Assembly (NCBI RefSeq): GCF_002804005.1
Contig: NZ_CP024965.1
Span: 496,001-560,000, forward strand
Reading direction: 5' to 3'
Source of the DNA: Williamsoniiplasma somnilux
Lineage (GTDB): Bacteria; Bacillota_I; Bacilli_A; Mycoplasmatales; Mycoplasmataceae
DNA: 64,000 nt
Under the pieces are notes generated by a model. The model was not told the origin of the DNA. It did no database searches and worked only from the letters and a program-made list of their open reading frames with translations. The translations under genes were made by a program, and so were the position numbers. Every line of letters starts with the position of its first letter. Position 1 is the first letter of the stretch. Of the stretch, positions 45,103 through 54,765 are shown one piece after another.

Positions 45103-46176
45103 TTATTTATTAATATATTTTTCTAATTCTTGTTCTATTTTTTTAGAAATATCAGGATTATTTAACATTCATTCAGAAACATTTTGTTTACCTTGACCAA
45201 TTTTTTGATCGTTATAAGAATATCAAACACCAGATTTTTTAATAATATTATAAAGCACTGCTAAATCAATTATTTCTCCATTTCGGTCAATTCCTTGATT
45301 ATAATTAATTGTTATTAAAGCCGTTTTGAAAGGTGGTGCTACTTTGTTTTTAACCACCTTTACTTTTACTTTATTTCCAATATTTTCACCATTATTTAAA
45401 ATTTGTTCACTTTTTCGAACTTCAATTCTTACAGAAGAATAAAATCTTAACGCTCTTCCTCCGGGTGTTATTTCTGGAGAACCGAAAATAACACCAACTT
45501 TTTCTCTTAATTGGTTAATAAAAATAACAACAGTATTGGTTTTAGAAATAATGCCGTTAAGTTTTCTTAAAGCTTTGGACATCAATCTAGCTTGCAATCC
45601 AATTGATTGATCACTCATTTCTCCATCTAATTCCGCTTTAGGCACTAAAGCTGCAACCGAATCCAAAATAACAATATCAATAGTGTTTGATTTTACTAAC
45701 ATTTCTAAAATATCTAAAGCTTGTTCTCCGTTATCAGGTTGAGCTACTAATAAATTTTTAATATCCACTGTTAAAGATTTTGCATAATTAGCATCAAGAG
45801 CATGTTCGACATCAATAAATGCAGCAATACCACCTTTTTTTTGTGCTTCAGCAATTGCGTGTAATCCTAAAGTGGTTTTACCTGAAGATTCAGGTCCGAA
45901 AATTTCAATGATTCTGCCTTTAGGATAGCCCCCAATGCCAATTGCCTGATCAATTAAAAAACTACCTGTCGGAATTACTTCTTTTATTAAAATTTTATTG
46001 TCGTCACCAAGCGACATAATTGAACCTTTACCAAAATTTTTCTCAATATCGCGCAAAACTTCTTTTAAATTTTCGTCTTCTCAAACATTTGTTATTTTTT
46101 CATCGCTAGATTTTTTCGCCATGGTAATCTCTCCTTGGTTTTTTGAATTATTTGTTTTTGTTGTTAGTTCTTCCAT
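45103..46176 (-). CDS. recA: Recombinase RecA
   Basis: RecA forms the filament for homologous recombination. The frame contains '[11 protein letters not shown]', Walker A GPESSGKT, Walker B '[10 protein letters not shown]', loop 1 ('[15 protein letters not shown]'), '[21 protein letters not shown]' and the C-terminal domain past a Trp-TGA at 45223. Nothing is truncated. Two in-frame starts have strong ribosome binding sites: 46174-46176 (GGAGG, chosen; 357 aa) and 46120-46122 (AAGGAGAG; 339 aa). The longer N-terminus is polar and poorly conserved in mollicutes, so the shorter product is equally possible. The cinA gene lies just upstream. Confidence 0.95.
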
Positions 46177-46207
46177 AATAACCTCCATTAAGGTTTAGAA
46201 AGAAAAA

Positions 46208-46681
46208 TTATTTTTTGATTAAATTCAAAATTTCTTTGAAAGCAAAATTAACTGCCCCAATTTTAAATTTATAACGATCTTCAGTTTTCATTTCAAATTT
46301 AAATGATTCTAGACGGCCTAAAAATAAAATCGAAATATAAGCTGTTCCTACATTTTTATTTTCCAAACTTGTCGGTCCAGCATTACCAGTAAATGAAATT
46401 GTTAGATGCGATTTTAATAATTTTTGGGTTTTAAGAACCATTTCTTCAGCACATTCTTGAGAAATTACTCCATATTTTTTAATAACTCGTTTGCTTACTT
46501 TAACAATATTTTTTTTCATTGTTTCAGAATAGCTAATAAATGAACCAACAAAAACTTTGCTCGATCCAGGAATATTTGTTAATTTGTTGCTAAACATTCC
46601 TCCAGTAAAAGATTCACAAGCACTAATTTTTAAATTTTGTTCATGTAAAATCGTCAATACTTCTGTTGCCAAAATTTTCAT
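46208..46681 (-). CDS. cinA: CinA C-terminal-type nicotinamide-nucleotide amidase
   Basis: A stand-alone C-terminal CinA domain (PncC type) of 157 aa, which deamidates nicotinamide mononucleotide; the CinA name comes from competence regulons. Motifs are 'ISACESFTGGMFSNKLTNIPGSSKVFVGSFISYS' and 'ISFTGNAGP'. The catalytic Ser/Thr region is intact. The N-terminal molybdopterin-like domain of full CinA is missing. The true start is the Met at 46679-46681 behind GGTGAAC; a longer frame would run into RNase P RNA. cinA-recA is the Bacillus order. Confidence 0.85.
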   Translation of the reverse strand: MKILATEVLTILHEQNLKISACESFTGGMFSNKLTNIPGSSKVFVGSFISYSETMKKNIVKVSKRVIKKYGVISQECAEEMVLKTQKLLKSHLTISFTGNAGPTSLENKNVGTAYISILFLGRLESFKFEMKTEDRYKFKIGAVNFAFKEILNLIKK

Positions 46682-46707
46682 TTGTTCACCACAATCTATT
46701 AAAAAAT

Positions 46708-47055
46708 ACAAGATTTTGCATAACCCACGTTCTGTACTGTTTCCAGTGTCAACCATCTATCTACATTGCTGTCCTAAGTTAAGTTCAATTCCTCTTCTTA
46801 GACTCCTCTACCAAAATTTGAGTTTCTTACTTGTGGGGTTTACCGCGTTCCATTTCCAGGTTTCCCTTTATTCGTCTCTGTGGCACATTAGTAACATCAC
46901 CATAGTTTCCCTTAGGTTAGTTACGCCGTCATCAAAATGATGCCTAATCTTATTTTTTCAATTAGCACAAACACTACAATCATCGCAGATTGTGTAAGCG
47001 TGGAGTTTCCTCTATATCATTTTTCAGATATAGCGATTGACTATCAAAATCTTAT
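46708..47055 (-). ncRNA. rnpB: RNase P RNA (bacterial type B)
   Basis: The catalytic RNA of RNase P. On the minus strand, arms AAGATTTTG (5') and CAAAATCTT (3') pair as P1. The conserved core is present: GAGGAAACTCC near the 5' end, CAGAGACGA, AAGGGAAACC, GGTAAACCCC, and ACAGAACGTGGGTTATG at the 3' end. The length of about 345 bases fits a mollicute type B RNA. It follows gpsB as in Bacillus. Ends are placed from P1 and may be off by several bases. Confidence 0.93.
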
Positions 47056-47108
47056 TATAATTTTATCTCAATTAAGTAATAAAAATCAGTTTTTACAAAC
47101 TAATTAGT

Positions 47109-47459
47109 TTATTTATTGATTTTATTTAAAATAGCTTGTAATGTACTTTCCATGTTTGAAATTCTTGATATTAGATCTGAACTAGTTAATTGTTCTTTTA
47201 TATTATCCAAATATTTTTTAAAAATATCTAAATTAGCACTTTCCATATTTTCATATTTATTTTTTAAAGAGAATAAGTCATTATTAAGTGACTCATTCTT
47301 TTTTTTGTATTCTTCAATAATTTTTGAAAAATATACATAATCTTTTTGAATATCATCTAAAAAATCTTCTACTTCTTCTGCTTTGTAACCCTTAATTTCT
47401 ATTGTAAAACTCTTGTTATAAATATCTTCGGCATTAAATTTATTAATTTCATTATTCAT
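47109..47459 (-). CDS. gpsB: GpsB/DivIVA-like cell division coiled-coil protein
   Basis: A 116-aa protein with the DivIVA/GpsB lipid-binding N-terminus ('FNAEDIYNKSFTIEIKGYKAEEVEDFLDDIQKDY'), then a coiled coil and a C-terminal helix. In Firmicutes GpsB coordinates wall synthesis at the division site. This cell apparently lacks peptidoglycan, so its job here is unknown. The start at MNNEINKF is set by AAAGGAG. It is divergent from recU with only 59 bases between. Symbol given by position and domain; DivIVA is an alternative. Confidence 0.75.
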   Translation of the reverse strand: MNNEINKFNAEDIYNKSFTIEIKGYKAEEVEDFLDDIQKDYVYFSKIIEEYKKKNESLNNDLFSLKNKYENMESANLDIFKKYLDNIKEQLTSSDLISRISNMESTLQAILNKINK

Positions 47460-47518
47460 TTTTAAAATCTCCTTTCTAAATTTTAACATTTTTGTCTAAT
47501 CATATATGAGGTGAAAGA

Positions 47519-48028
47519 ATGAAACCAATAAACAATCAAGGAATGTTTTTAGAAGAAATTTTAAACATTACACACAATAAGTATGAACAACAAGAGATTT
47601 GCAGTGTTTCAAAAATACCGACAAATATAGGAGTGGTAAAAACAAATCATAATAAATTAATTAATTCTGCTCTTTTCAAAGAATCTAGTAACTGCGATTA
47701 CATCGGAAATTTTATAGGTCGCTATTTTGAATTTGAAGCAAAGGAAACTTACCAAGATTTTTTTAACTGACAAGGTATTAGAAAAAATCAAATTAAAAAA
47801 TTAAATCATATTTTAGCAACCAATGGTTTAGCTTTTTTAATTATTTATTTTGGACAATTTGACAAATATTTTTTGATTGATTTTGCTCTTCTACAATTTA
47901 GAGTTAATAATTTTGGACAAAAAGTTTATTTTCAATGATTCGAAAAAAATGCTCATGAGTTATTTTTAACTCATGAGCTTAAACTTGATTATTTACAATG
48001 CTTTAATTCTCTAACCAATTGAATCTAG
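47519..48028 (+). CDS. recU: Holliday junction resolvase RecU
   Basis: RecU cuts four-way junctions. The 169-aa frame has the PD-(D/E)XK core: Asp60 in 'CDYIGNFIGRYFEFEAKET', Glu73 and Lys75. Three Trp are TGA codons, which truncates it under the standard code. Start ATG behind GAGGTGAAAG. It is a single gene on the plus strand between leftward genes. Its 3' end overlaps the convergent DnaD-like gene by 26 bases and contains that gene's terminator. Confidence 0.9.
47943..47978 (-). terminator. Terminator of the DnaD-like gene inside recU
   Basis: A perfect 12-bp inverted repeat GCTCATGAGTTA / TAACTCATGAGC with a T4 loop (47951-47978). On the minus strand it is followed by A and then T7, the form of a strong terminator for the leftward DnaD-like gene (stop at 48003). 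On the plus strand the same bases encode 'AHELFLTHEL' of RecU. Confidence 0.8.
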
Positions 48029-48545
48029 TAAGCATTTTATTTTTATTACTAATTTCTTTGGCAATGATTTTAATTAATTCTTCATAGTTTTTAAATTCAT
48101 TGTTATTAACAATTCTAAAAAGTTGTTGTTTGCTAATCGTTCCATTAATCATTATGGTTATTTCATCCATTTGATCAGCTAATAATTTATTATCTAATTT
48201 ATTATTAATAACTGAAAAAAGATCTTCATTTTCCTTCATCATGTATTCTTCTTGTAAGATTCCGATTAATCTCGTAAATAAAGGTGTTAAATCAATTTTT
48301 TTTGAGACAAATTTGATTAAATTATTATTTGACATTTTCGCTATCGCTTTATCAATATCTGAAGCTGATAAATGCATATTTTCCGCTAATGTATTAGGGG
48401 TTACAAATAAAGTTTTATCTTCGCTCAAATGCATAATCATTAAAATAATCATCACTTCATTTTCGCTTAAACCTGCTTTTTTGTATGTTGACATTAAAAG
48501 CATTCTTTTTCCTAGAAGTCCTTTTTTCATTAAGTCAGTAATCAT
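48003..48545 (-). CDS. dnaD: DnaD-like replication-initiation protein
   Basis: A 180-aa protein with the N-terminal winged-helix pattern of DnaD ('TYKKAGLSENEVMIILMIMHLSEDKTLFVTPNTLAENMHLSASDID') and a helical C-terminus. In Bacillus DnaD helps load the replicative helicase and lies near ponA-recU-gpsB; here recU and gpsB are adjacent. The start at MITDLMKKG is set by GGAGGT. It ends in the terminator within recU. The C-terminal DnaB-like domain is divergent, so the functional name is tentative. Confidence 0.65.
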   Translation of the reverse strand: MITDLMKKGLLGKRMLLMSTYKKAGLSENEVMIILMIMHLSEDKTLFVTPNTLAENMHLSASDIDKAIAKMSNNNLIKFVSKKIDLTPLFTRLIGILQEEYMMKENEDLFSVINNKLDNKLLADQMDEITIMINGTISKQQLFRIVNNNEFKNYEELIKIIAKEISNKNKMLTRFNWLEN

Positions 48546-48567
48546 TTTAACCTCCATAAAATTTTCA

Positions 48568-48610
48568 AAATAAAAGTTGCTAAATAATAATATTTAAGCA
48601 ACTTTTATTT
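48568..48610 (-). terminator. Terminator between HU and the DnaD-like gene
   Basis: Long arms (about 18 bp with one bulge) around TAATAA, core AAATAAAAGTTGCT / AGCAACTTTTATTT (48568-48610). On the minus strand it ends in T-rich sequence 23 bases past the HU stop. Confidence 0.82.
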
Positions 48611-48633
48611 GTTATATCTAACACTAATTAGAA

Positions 48634-48906
48634 TTAGTTTACAGCTTCTTTTAATTGTTTAGCTGCTTTAAATTTAGCTGCTTTAGAAGCAGCAATTTTA
48701 ATCTTAGCTCCAGTTGAAGGATTAATACCTTCACGTGCAGCTCTTTTAGAAACTGAGAATTTTCCAAATGATGCGATTGAAACTTCCTCACCTTTTGCAA
48801 GTGCATTTGTGATTTCTTCAAAAATTGAAGTAATAATTCTTTCAACTTGTGATTTTGAAATATCTTCTGTTTCAATAATAACTTGTGCTAATTCTTTTTT
48901 AGTCAT
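48634..48906 (-). CDS. hup: Histone-like DNA-binding protein HU
   Basis: A 90-aa HU homodimer protein that bends and compacts DNA. It begins 'MTKKELAQVIIETEDISKSQVERII', followed by 'GEEVSIASFGKFSVSKRAAREGINPSTGAKI', the Arg/Pro beta-arm, and a Lys-rich helix. Full length. The start ATG follows AAAAGG. It has its own promoter after gpsA and a strong terminator. Confidence 0.97.
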   Translation of the reverse strand: MTKKELAQVIIETEDISKSQVERIITSIFEEITNALAKGEEVSIASFGKFSVSKRAAREGINPSTGAKIKIAASKAAKFKAAKQLKEAVN

Positions 48907-48947
48907 AGTCTTTTTCCTTTTCTTCTTAATTAATAAATATAATAAAT

Positions 48948-49946
48948 TTAAACCAATTTAACGTCGTTAAAAACGTTGTTAATTAGAGCTATTGGCTTGG
49001 TATCATTATATAATATTTGAAACATATTTTCAAAAAGTGAGGTTTTTAAATTATATTTCTTACATAAATTAAAAGCTATTTTAGCTGAGCCCACTCCTTC
49101 GACTGTTAATTTATAATTTTCCATAGCTATTTTAGCAGAATTATATTTAGCGATTTTTCTTCCTAAAGTGAAATTTCTTGATTTTTGTGAAGAAGCTGTC
49201 AAGATTAAATCTCCTAAACCCGCAAAATTAAAGAAAGTTTCTAAACGAGCACCAAATTGCGAACCAATTAAAAACATTTCGTTAGCTCCAACCGTAATTA
49301 AAGAAGCTTGTGCATTATCTCCGGCTTCAAATCCGAATAAAATTCCAGATCCAATTGCCACAGTATTTTTTAAAGCTGCAGCAATCTCACATCCTGCTAA
49401 ATCATTTCAAGGATAAACATAAAAATATTCATTGCTAAAAATTTTTGCTAAATCTTTAGCAACTTCAAGTTTATCAGAACAAAGCATCAGAGCTGTTGGT
49501 TTTCTTTGGGCAACTTCACTAGCAATTGAAGGACCATATAAAGCTGCGTATTCTTTCATCATTTTACTTTCTGCAAATTCTCTTTTAATTAAATCAGATA
49601 GCAAACCTAAATTTTCTTCATCTAAACCTTTTGCAGTATTTATGATAATCATTTCATTTTTTGCATATTTAATAATGTCTTTGATCACAGATTTTAAAGC
49701 AACAGTTGGTACTCCCAAAATTAAAATATCTGTCTTTTCTAAGGCAGCAGATAAGTCAGTTGTTGCTTTAATATTTTGATTAAATTTGATATCTCCTAAA
49801 AAAGTTGAATTTTTGTGATTAATATTTAAATCATTTACTTGTGTTTCAACGATTCCATACATAACAACGCTATGCCCGTTATCCGCCAATACATTAGCTA
49901 AACATGTTCCATAAGCTCCCGTTCCAATTATAGTGATATTTTTCAT
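48948..49946 (-). CDS. gpsA: Glycerol-3-phosphate dehydrogenase [NAD(P)+]
   Basis: GpsA reduces dihydroxyacetone phosphate to glycerol-3-phosphate for lipid synthesis. The 332-aa frame has the N-terminal NAD(P) site 'IIGTGAYGTCLANVLADNG', 'LGVPTVALKSV' and 'AALYGPSIASEVA', with catalytic Lys in 'NTAKGLD'. The C-terminal domain has 'GLGDLILTASSQKSRN'. One or two Trp-TGA near 49362-49406 split it. It follows der by 5 bases; HU follows after 41. Confidence 0.95.
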
Positions 49947-49951
49947 GCTAA

Positions 49952-51262
49952 TTATTTCCTTTCTCTAAAAATTAGGTTTATTGGTACACCTTCAAATCCA
50001 AATTGCAATCGAATTTGATTTTCTAAAAATCTTTTATAAGAAAAGTGTACATAATCAGGATTGTTAACAAACATTACGAAAGTTGGTAAGTATGCTTCAA
50101 CTTGTGAACCATAATAAATTTTTAATCTGCCACCATTATGATTCGGAGCTGGATTTATTAATTGTGCTCTATTTAAAACTTCATTGAAAACAGAAGTTTT
50201 AATAGTTTTCTTAAGACCTTCAACTATATTATCTACCGCTTGATAAACCTTGCCAATACGAGTTTTATCATTTGCTGAAATAAATAAAATTTGAGCATAT
50301 TGGAGATATTTGAAATAACTACGGATTTCTTCTTCTTTATCATGTATTGCTTTTTCTTTGTTTTGTACTAAATCTCATTTGTTAGCAACAATTATAACTG
50401 GTTTTTTCTCTTCATGAGCCAACCCACCAATATTTGTATCTTGATCAGTAATTTTACTTGAAGAATCCACCATTAAAACGACAATGTCAGATGAATTAAT
50501 TGTTGTTAAAGCTCTTAGATAAGAATATTTTTCAATATTTTCATAAATCTTACCTTTTTTACGAAGACCGGCAGTATCTACTAAAATATATTCTTTGCCC
50601 TCATGTTTAACTTTTGTGTCAACAGCATCAAGTGTAGTTCCGGCGACTGGAGAAACAATCATTCTGTTTTGTCCTGTTAAAGAATTGACAAGTGAAGATT
50701 TTCCAACATTTGGTTTTCCGATAATTGCTATTCTAGAAATTCCTGATTCAATATTATTTTCAATTTTAGGCATAGAGTGAACAATTTGATCAAGTAAATC
50801 ACCAATTCCGATTCCGTGAGTAGAAGAAATCATTATAGGTTCACCAAGTCCTATCGACATAAATTCAAAAATATCTAAATTTAAATCTTTTTTATCGTAT
50901 TTGTTAACAACAATTAAAACTGGTTTTTTTGTTTTGTATAAAATTCTTGCAATCATTTTATCTTCTTCAGTCAAACCTTCTTTGTAATTTAAAACAAAAA
51001 CAATAACATCAGCTTCTTCTATTGCAATTTCGGCTTGAATTTTTATTTCTTTAGCAAATGGTTGATCTTCAAGAGTTATTCCACCTGTATCAATTACCAA
51101 AAATTCTCTAGTTAATCATTCGGCATTACCGTAAATTCTATCTCTAGTAACCCCTGGAGTATCTTCTACAATTGATTTTTTTTCACGAATTACACGATTA
51201 AATAATGAGGATTTACCAACATTAGGACGCCCAACAATTGCTACTATTCCTTTTTTGGCCAT
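49952..51262 (-). CDS. der: Double GTPase Der (EngA)
   Basis: Der assembles the 50S subunit. The 436-aa frame contains two G domains: G1-1 GRPNVGKSS near residue 11 and G1-2 GKPNVGKSS, each with DTxG, and NKYD / NKWD motifs. A C-terminal KH-like domain ends 'FRERK'. The N-terminal domain runs from 51262 through a Trp-TGA that hides the start. It lies 2 bases after cmk. Confidence 0.96.
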
Positions 51263-51264
51263 AA

Positions 51265-51942
51265 TTAATCCTCACCTTCTAATTCTTTTATTTTTTTAAT
51301 AACTTTTTTGACAACTGTTTCTAAACCTATTTTAGAATTGTCAATATACCAAGAATCTGAAGTTAATTTTAACGGACCTACTTCTCTATTTTTGTCTGTA
51401 TAATCTCGTAAAATAATTGCATCCTTAATTACTTGCAAAGACATGTTTTTAATATTTGCTTTTAAATTTTGGTTATATCTTCTTTTTGCTCTTGAATCAA
51501 TTGAAGAATCAAGATAAATTTTTAAATCAGCATCAGGTAAAACAACTGAAGTAATATCTCTTCCAACCATAATAACTCCGTTTTTTTTGTTATCAAGCGC
51601 AATTTTTCGTTGTGATTCAACCATCATATTTCTAACTTCAGAAATTCCTGTAATTGAATTAATATTTTCTAAAACTTCACTAGTTTGCAACTTCGACGTA
51701 ACATCCATGTTGTTAACAAATATTTTATTGCCCTTAACCTCATAATTAAATTTGGGAATCAATTTTTTTATTTCATTAGGATTTTGAAAATTAATTTTTT
51801 CTAAAACTCCAAAAATAGTAAAAGCTCGATACATCAAACCTGTATCTATGAAAATATAATTCAATTTTTCAGCAATTTTTTTAAAAGTAATTGTCTTACC
51901 TGAACCAGCTGTGCCATCAACTGCTATTATTATTTTTTTCAT
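51265..51942 (-). CDS. cmk: Cytidylate kinase
   Basis: Cmk phosphorylates CMP and dCMP. The 225-aa frame has '[12 protein letters not shown]', the '[16 protein letters not shown]' insert, and '[26 protein letters not shown]' with the LID Arg residues. The true start is [10 protein letters not shown] (51940-51942), behind GGAGGAAAAA; a longer frame overlaps the next gene. Operon order: tail-anchored gene, cmk, der, gpsA. Confidence 0.95.
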   Translation of the reverse strand: MKKIIIAVDGTAGSGKTITFKKIAEKLNYIFIDTGLMYRAFTIFGVLEKINFQNPNEIKKLIPKFNYEVKGNKIFVNNMDVTSKLQTSEVLENINSITGISEVRNMMVESQRKIALDNKKNGVIMVGRDITSVVLPDADLKIYLDSSIDSRAKRRYNQNLKANIKNMSLQVIKDAIILRDYTDKNREVGPLKLTSDSWYIDNSKIGLETVVKKVIKKIKELEGED

Positions 51943-51953
51943 TTTTCCTCCTA

Positions 51954-52649
51954 TTAAACAACAAATGGTATAACTATGCACGAAATCATTGCAAAAATTA
52001 TTATTGGAATTATAATAATAAATCATTTATAACTAATATTGTATTTATCTTTTTGCTTATTAATTTTTTCAATTGAAACTGTCATTTTCTTTTTTGCATC
52101 AGTAACTAAATTTGTTGTATCAATATCTTTATAATCTTTTATATATGCTTTTAAAACCGAAGTTTCCAATGAAGATTTGGCAATTATTTTGTTTTCCTTT
52201 GCTAAAAATTCATTAAGTTCCAAAAATTTTTTATTTTCTATTTCATTAATGGAGTTAATTTTTAGAATTAATTCTTTTAGTTCAATTTTATGAATTTGAT
52301 CATGTATTAATTTAGGTGAACGATGTGCAGATTTATTTTTTCTAATACTTAAATGTGAATTGTCAATTGATTCTATTTCATTTAAATATTTTTTAATTGT
52401 GTGTTTAATTTCTGAATTAATCAATTCTTTACTCTTATCTTTTTCTAAATAAAATTTTTGCATTTCAAAATTTTTATTTAATTCATTTTTTATAGCGCTA
52501 AAGTGTTTGTAGTCAATTGATTCTAATTGTGAATATAAACTGTTTAAAAAATGATCATTTTTATCTTTTGAATTAATTTTTTCTATTTCTTTATTAAGTT
52601 GTTCAATTGTTTCCTTATGAAGTCTTTTTCTTGAAACAAATTCTGCCAT
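51954..52649 (-). CDS. Tail-anchored coiled-coil protein, unknown
   Basis: Not recognised. A 231-aa Lys/Glu/Asn-rich protein with long helical heptad-like stretches over about 200 residues. After a Trp-TGA at 52023 it has a single C-terminal hydrophobic segment ('WFIIIIPIIIFAMISCIVIPFVV') and then stops, so it should be anchored by its tail with the coiled coil in the cytoplasm. Start ATG at 52647-52649 behind GAGGTG. It lies 12 bases before cmk. Confidence 0.7.
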
Positions 52650-53047
52650 CAAAACACCTCAATTTCCACTTATATAATTATAAAACATATCTAACCATAA
52701 TTAGTTATAAATAAAAAATGAGCTCACAATATAAACTGTTTAATATTACCTTAATATGTTTCTTGAATAAACAATGCATGATAACTTAAATTAATTAATT
52801 TAAAATTTATGAAAACAAAAAAATATCAAAATTTATCAATAAATAAAAACAAATATCCTAAAAAAATAATTCAAAATGATTAAGGAATTATTATTGATTA
52901 AATATATAAAGGAATTTATATTAATAATAAAAAGGTTAAAACTAAATAAAAATTATTTTATTAAATAAATGGCTCAATTTTAAATAAAAAATATTTTTCA
53001 TAATCACAAAAATATATTGAAATTATCGTTATAAATAATTTAATCAA
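52650..53047. other. Gene-free AT-rich spacer
   Basis: About 400 bases, extremely AT-rich with stops in all frames. I see no tRNA and no convincing gene; the longest plus-strand reading (about 23 codons from 52718) has no ribosome binding site. It holds the promoter of the tail-anchored gene near its left end and an inverted repeat at its right end. Confidence 0.6.
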
Positions 53048-53061
53048 TTATTTATAACGAT
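53025..53061. repeat. Perfect 16-bp inverted repeat
   Basis: Arms ATCGTTATAAATAATT and AATTATTTATAACGAT around TAATC (53025-53040, 53046-53061), overlapping the 3' end of the His-rich membrane protein gene. No strong T run follows on either strand, so it is either a weak terminator or another structure. Confidence 0.75.
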
Positions 53062-53890
53062 GGTTTAAAGGTCTAATTCTACCTTCTATTAAAACATAAA
53101 ATGCATAAGCAATTCCATATCTTAAAATGTTGACTCCAAATATAGAAAAGAAAATCAAAGCAAATTCAGAGCTAATATGATCAAAAGAAATTGTCTCTTC
53201 AGGCAATAAATTTACATTAGTTGTTAAATCTTGAATTTTCAAAGCTAAAATAAAAGTTCCAGTTGAAATTAAAGCGGCAACTAATACTAAAATAATTGCT
53301 GGGGTAATGCGACGATATAAATCAACTTTTTTACTAGGATGCTTATGATAAGGTGAATTTTTAAAAACATAATAATAAAGAACTCAACTTAAAAGAATAA
53401 TTAACGAATTACTCAAACTATCCATAAATGGTTGAATTCAACCGTGCTCCATTCCATGAATTAAATTATGTAAAATTGGCTCGATTATCGCTAGTAATAG
53501 TGCGAAAATTGGTCCTATTGCTGGTAATGCAAGCAACATAACAATTGTGTCTAAAAAACGAGTTTGAATATAAACTTGTCCTATTGGAATCGCTAAAGAT
53601 TCTGTCAACATATCCATTGCAGAAGCAACAATTGCTAAAGCTAAAAATACACCCGTTAAAACAAGTCGGTAAATTAAGCTTTTTGAAGAAATTTTTAGCA
53701 TTGTTGTAATTTTAAATTCATCTTCAGAAATATCATCATGATTTCCAAATTTATCAAAATGGTGATAACCATGGTAATGATCTTCTTTTCGATGATTTTC
53801 TTTTAAAACTTCTTGTTCATCTTTTAAATCAATAATTAAATCTTTTTTAAGTTTTTTTAATGTTTCTTGTGCGTTTTTAGGTTTTTTCAT
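53048..53890 (-). CDS. ECF S-component-like membrane protein with His-rich N-terminus
   Basis: A 280-aa membrane protein with about six hydrophobic segments (from residue about 75). The pattern 'LTGVFLALAIVASAMDMLTESL...YIQTRFLDTIVMLLALPAIGPIFALLLAIIEPILHNLI' resembles ECF vitamin transporter S-components. The first 70 residues are charged and include 'HYHGYHHFDKFGNHDD', which may bind metal. A Trp-TGA splits it. It is followed by the inverted repeat, and a second, similar gene lies upstream. Substrate unknown. Confidence 0.6.
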
Positions 53891-53943
53891 AATATCTCTC
53901 CTAACTATTTTTTTATTTTTAAATTTTCTTTATTTTAAAGCTA

Positions 53944-54627
53944 CTAAAAGCGGTATCTATTAATTAAAATGATGGTTACTTTATACAGCATTAAGAAAAT
54001 AATTACATTTACACTATATTTCAAAATATTAAACCCAAAAATGGTTCAATACATAGTTGAAGTTTTAAAACTATCATCAACACCATACATATCTAACAAA
54101 AAGGCATCATTCATTCAAACAGCAAATGCTGCTGTTAGCAAAACAACGATTACAGAAGCAATAACGTATATCAATACAATTATTTTAAAATTTTTACTTT
54201 CCTTAAATAATTGTTTTTGAACCAAAAATAATTTTGTTAAAAAAATTAACAATGTAAAAACTATCAAAAAGAATCCATCAACTAAGTTCATAGCAATTAA
54301 TTCTACAGGTGTAGTTCCTGTGAACATCATTCGCATTCAAACAGTTAATTCCAAGAAAATTAAGCTGTAAAAAAAGTTAGTAATTAATTGAGTTAATAAA
54401 ATAGTAAAAAATGTTATTTCTACAACTAAGAATCCTGCAATTGGCAACATTCCTAAAAGAAATTTACTAATTAAAGTAAAAATAACATTTAAAGCTAATA
54501 ACATTGCCAAAATAGTAATTCTTGAAGTTTTTAAAGCAAAATATTCTTTTAGTACATGTTTATAATTTTTTTTATTTATTTCTGATAAATCATATTTATG
54601 TGATCAAATCCGATAATTTTGTTCCAT
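53944..54627 (-). CDS. ECF S-component-like membrane protein
   Basis: A 227-aa membrane protein with about six segments; 'ITILAMLLALNVIFTLISKFLLGMLPIAGFLVVEITFFTILL' is reminiscent of ECF S-components. It shares the general layout of the next gene (53048-53890) and starts with the short polar 'EQNYRIWSHKYDLSEI'. The start is set by the GAGGAGAAA site. A pair of related S-components in tandem could serve one importer or two. Assignment by hydrophobicity only. Confidence 0.55.
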
Positions 54628-54765
54628 ATTTTTCTCCTCGTGTTTATGTTAATTATAATAATTATAAATTAAAAAAGTGATTTAATTTATATTTTTTATA
54701 AAATTGATTTTAATAATTATTTTAATAAGGTTAAAATATTATTGTTTAAGGAGAAATTATTTATT

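Noticed and set aside
46682-46756. N-terminal extension of cinA
   Set aside because: It translates the 3' part of rnpB and lacks a ribosome binding site; the start is at 46681.
46557-46940. Plus-strand frame overlapping cinA and the RNase P RNA
   Set aside because: The minus-strand RNA core motifs explain the region; the plus frame has no family match.
52718-52790. Short plus-strand frame of 23 codons
   Set aside because: No ribosome binding site and no similarity; expected by chance.
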